This document shows, in pieces, positions 5,893-7,145 of a stretch of DNA of 7,145 nt; the first letter of the stretch is position 1, and every line of letters starts with the position of its first letter. A program made the position numbers and the translations under genes. The stretch lies in the NCBI GenBank assembly GCA_947378905.1, contig CANCLV010000050.1, forward strand, positions 1-7,145. The letters run 5' to 3'. The notes below the pieces were generated by a model that saw nothing but the letters and a program-made list of their open reading frames with translations, was not told where the DNA came from and searched no databases. This stretch comes from Opitutia bacterium. Its GTDB lineage: Bacteria; Verrucomicrobiota; Verrucomicrobiia; Opitutales; UBA953.

Positions 5893-6362
5893 TTCGTCGA
5901 ATCAGTGAGCATTTTTACCAGTGAATCTAACGCATCCTTGCCTTTTTTAGCGTCAAACTTGCTACCACGTAAGGAGGAAATCGCCTTGTCTAAAGTTTTA
6001 TCAATTACTGTCCATTGATCTAAATTAATAGGCTTCAGAACTTTGTCTTGGGCATCCCAGGCAGATTCTAATTCAGTAATCTTGGTTTCCATATCGGCCT
6101 TCTTATCTGCCGCCACTGCCGCCAAGGTTGCATTAGCCAACGTAATTAATGGACCTGTCTGTTCCTTCGTGTAAATCTTAGCCATCGCAGCTGACGAACT
6201 TGCGCCAGTCGTCGATGAACTATTGGCTGATGAACTAGCCGCACTTGAACTGCTTGAAGATGTTTCAGACACACTCGCCGTTTTATCTTTCTTCTTTGCC
6301 CAGACTGATGGACAGAGAACAAGTGCGAGAATGACTAACGTGTATCGGGATAGGTTTTTCAT
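5889..6362 (-). CDS. Small secreted Ser-rich protein with the shared 98-residue tail domain
   Basis: The start is uncertain. ATG at 6362 gives 157 residues with a textbook signal peptide (MKNLSRYTLVILALVLCPSVWA, cleavage after VWA). ATG at 6386 gives 165 residues and overlaps the preceding TAA (TAATG), which would suit translational coupling. Neither has a Shine-Dalgarno site at normal distance. After the signal comes a short basic patch (KKKDK) and a low-complexity Ser/Ala/Thr tract (about residues 29-58), probably a flexible linker. The domain at 60-157 follows, and it is 53% identical without gaps to the end of the next gene's product. The protein is therefore a minimal version: signal, linker, shared domain. 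Function is unknown. The two genes look like a tandem duplication that diverged, one having gained or lost the large central region. Confidence 0.87.
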   Translation of the reverse strand: MKNLSRYTLVILALVLCPSVWAKKKDKTASVSETSSSSSSAASSSANSSSTTGASSSAAMAKIYTKEQTGPLITLANATLAAVAADKKADMETKITELESAWDAQDKVLKPINLDQWTVIDKTLDKAISSLRGSKFDAKKGKDALDSLVKMLTDSTK

Positions 6363-6385
6363 ATGAAGGCAAAAATATAACTCCA

Positions 6386-7144
6386 TTATTGGGCAGAAGT
6401 TTCAGAATCCTGATTCTGATTCGAAATCAAAATCGCGACGGCCATAATGACTACCAAAACAATTGACGAACTGGCCGTTCCTAGGGCCAACCCACCCTGC
6501 TCGTGTGACTTGGTCAAGGTGTCGCCCAACGTTGCCCCAAACGGCCGGGTGAGGATAAATGCTAACCAAAATACCAAAACACGCGATACCTTGGTAAAGT
6601 AATACATCAGACAGACCACTACCAAGAGCGCGCCGATTAATTCAGCACCTCCAGCGAAGCCCAGACCCGAGCTGTCAGCTAAAAAGTCTCCCAACGCCGT
6701 CCCCAACGTATTCGAAATCAAAATCGCTATCCAATAATAAGTCTCATCTCGACGACTCCGAATAGACGTCACAGATAATTCTCCGCCACGACTCTTCCAT
6801 AGCCAAAAGGTAACGACCAAGAGTAACGACAATATCAAAGACCCTCCCGTGTAACCAATCTTCAATGTCCGATCAATGAAGTCAGAAATCGATGTGCCCG
6901 CCACACTTGTCGACAGAATCACCATCCAGAATAATAATGGGTTGTGTCGATCTGAGCCTAACTGCAACAGCAACGTAATGATAAAGAATGTTATCACAAT
7001 ACCGGCCGTCACCGCGTAACCCAACTCCAAGCCACCGGGGTGAGCTAGATAATCGCTAAACGTTTCACCTAAAGTCGTCGCAGTGATTTTAATAATCCAA
7101 AACCAGGCTGTAATTTTGGCTAATTTCGATGCAGTGGGGTTCAT
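6386..7144 (-). CDS. Four-repeat integral membrane protein, DUF347 / COG4705 type
   Basis: This 252-residue hydrophobic protein has about eight membrane segments in four similar units. Each unit opens with an aromatic-hydrophobic helix carrying a small G-x(4)-D type motif: FWIIKITATTLGETFSDYL (Asp31), FWMVILSTSVAGTSISDFI (Asp88), YWIAILISNTLGTALGDFL (Asp153) and FWLAFILTRPFGATLGDTL (Asp208). Each motif is followed by a Gly-rich loop and a second helix. This matches my memory of DUF347-repeat (COG4705) membrane proteins, whose function is not established. The four acidic residues at regular spacing could line a transport path, which is inference. The gene is first in the leftward operon, and its TAA overlaps the next possible ATG by one base. 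Its start codon lies in the terminal repeat, so its upstream DNA is seen only at 149 onward. Confidence 0.85.
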   Translation of the reverse strand: MNPTASKLAKITAWFWIIKITATTLGETFSDYLAHPGGLELGYAVTAGIVITFFIITLLLQLGSDRHNPLLFWMVILSTSVAGTSISDFIDRTLKIGYTGGSLILSLLLVVTFWLWKSRGGELSVTSIRSRRDETYYWIAILISNTLGTALGDFLADSSGLGFAGGAELIGALLVVVCLMYYFTKVSRVLVFWLAFILTRPFGATLGDTLTKSHEQGGLALGTASSSIVLVVIMAVAILISNQNQDSETSAQ

Positions 7145-7145
7145 G
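6997..7145. repeat. Terminal direct repeat, right copy
   Basis: Identical to 1-149. It covers the start of the complete DUF347-type gene, including its ATG (7144-7142). If the ends are joined, base 7145 continues into base 150. Confidence 0.97.

Noticed and set aside
1..7145. Insertion sequence, transposon, tRNA or rRNA
   Set aside because: No transposase-like protein, terminal inverted repeats, tRNA cloverleaf or rRNA sequence could be recognised on either strand.

Overview
The window carries a small gene set with two transcriptional directions. It suggests a Gram-negative, aerobic environmental bacterium. A Verrucomicrobiota-like source is my best guess, from the bifunctional KatG with a coupled ankyrin partner, the secreted right-handed beta-helix (pectate-lyase-like) protein, the weak use of Shine-Dalgarno sites and the arrays of short intergenic repeats. 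There is no rRNA or other marker gene, so the taxonomic guess is weak.

Layout. The first 149 bases are identical to the last 149 (1-149 = 6997-7145). The window is therefore best read as a closed circle, or one unit of a tandem array, of 6,996 bp. Rightward from a divergent intergenic region (149-505) come katG (506-2713) and, overlapping its stop codon, a small ankyrin-repeat protein (2710-3135). These face a leftward set. In transcription order it is a four-repeat DUF347-type membrane protein (start 7144, equivalent to 148; end 6386), a secreted Ser-rich protein (6362/6386-5889), a second secreted helical protein sharing the same 98-residue tail domain (5892-4900), and a secreted beta-helix protein (4770-3187). 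The first three leftward genes overlap by 1 and 4 bases and look like one translationally coupled operon. The beta-helix gene follows after a 129-base, repeat-filled gap and has its own strong ribosome binding site.

All three real intergenic spaces (upstream of katG, between the ankyrin and beta-helix genes, and between the helical-protein gene and the beta-helix gene) are filled by one repeat family. It consists of tandem octamers of the form NTGTCMCC punctuated by short CGCG...CGCG hairpins whose inner sequence changes while pairing is mostly kept. I cannot assign this family to a named class.

How it may work: KatG removes hydrogen peroxide, and the ankyrin protein is probably its assembly or haem-delivery helper. 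The membrane protein and the two secreted paralogues probably form one uncharacterised envelope system. The beta-helix protein probably acts on a polysaccharide. No replication, mobilisation or partition gene is visible, so the apparent circle is either Rep-less, a tandem duplication, or an assembly effect.
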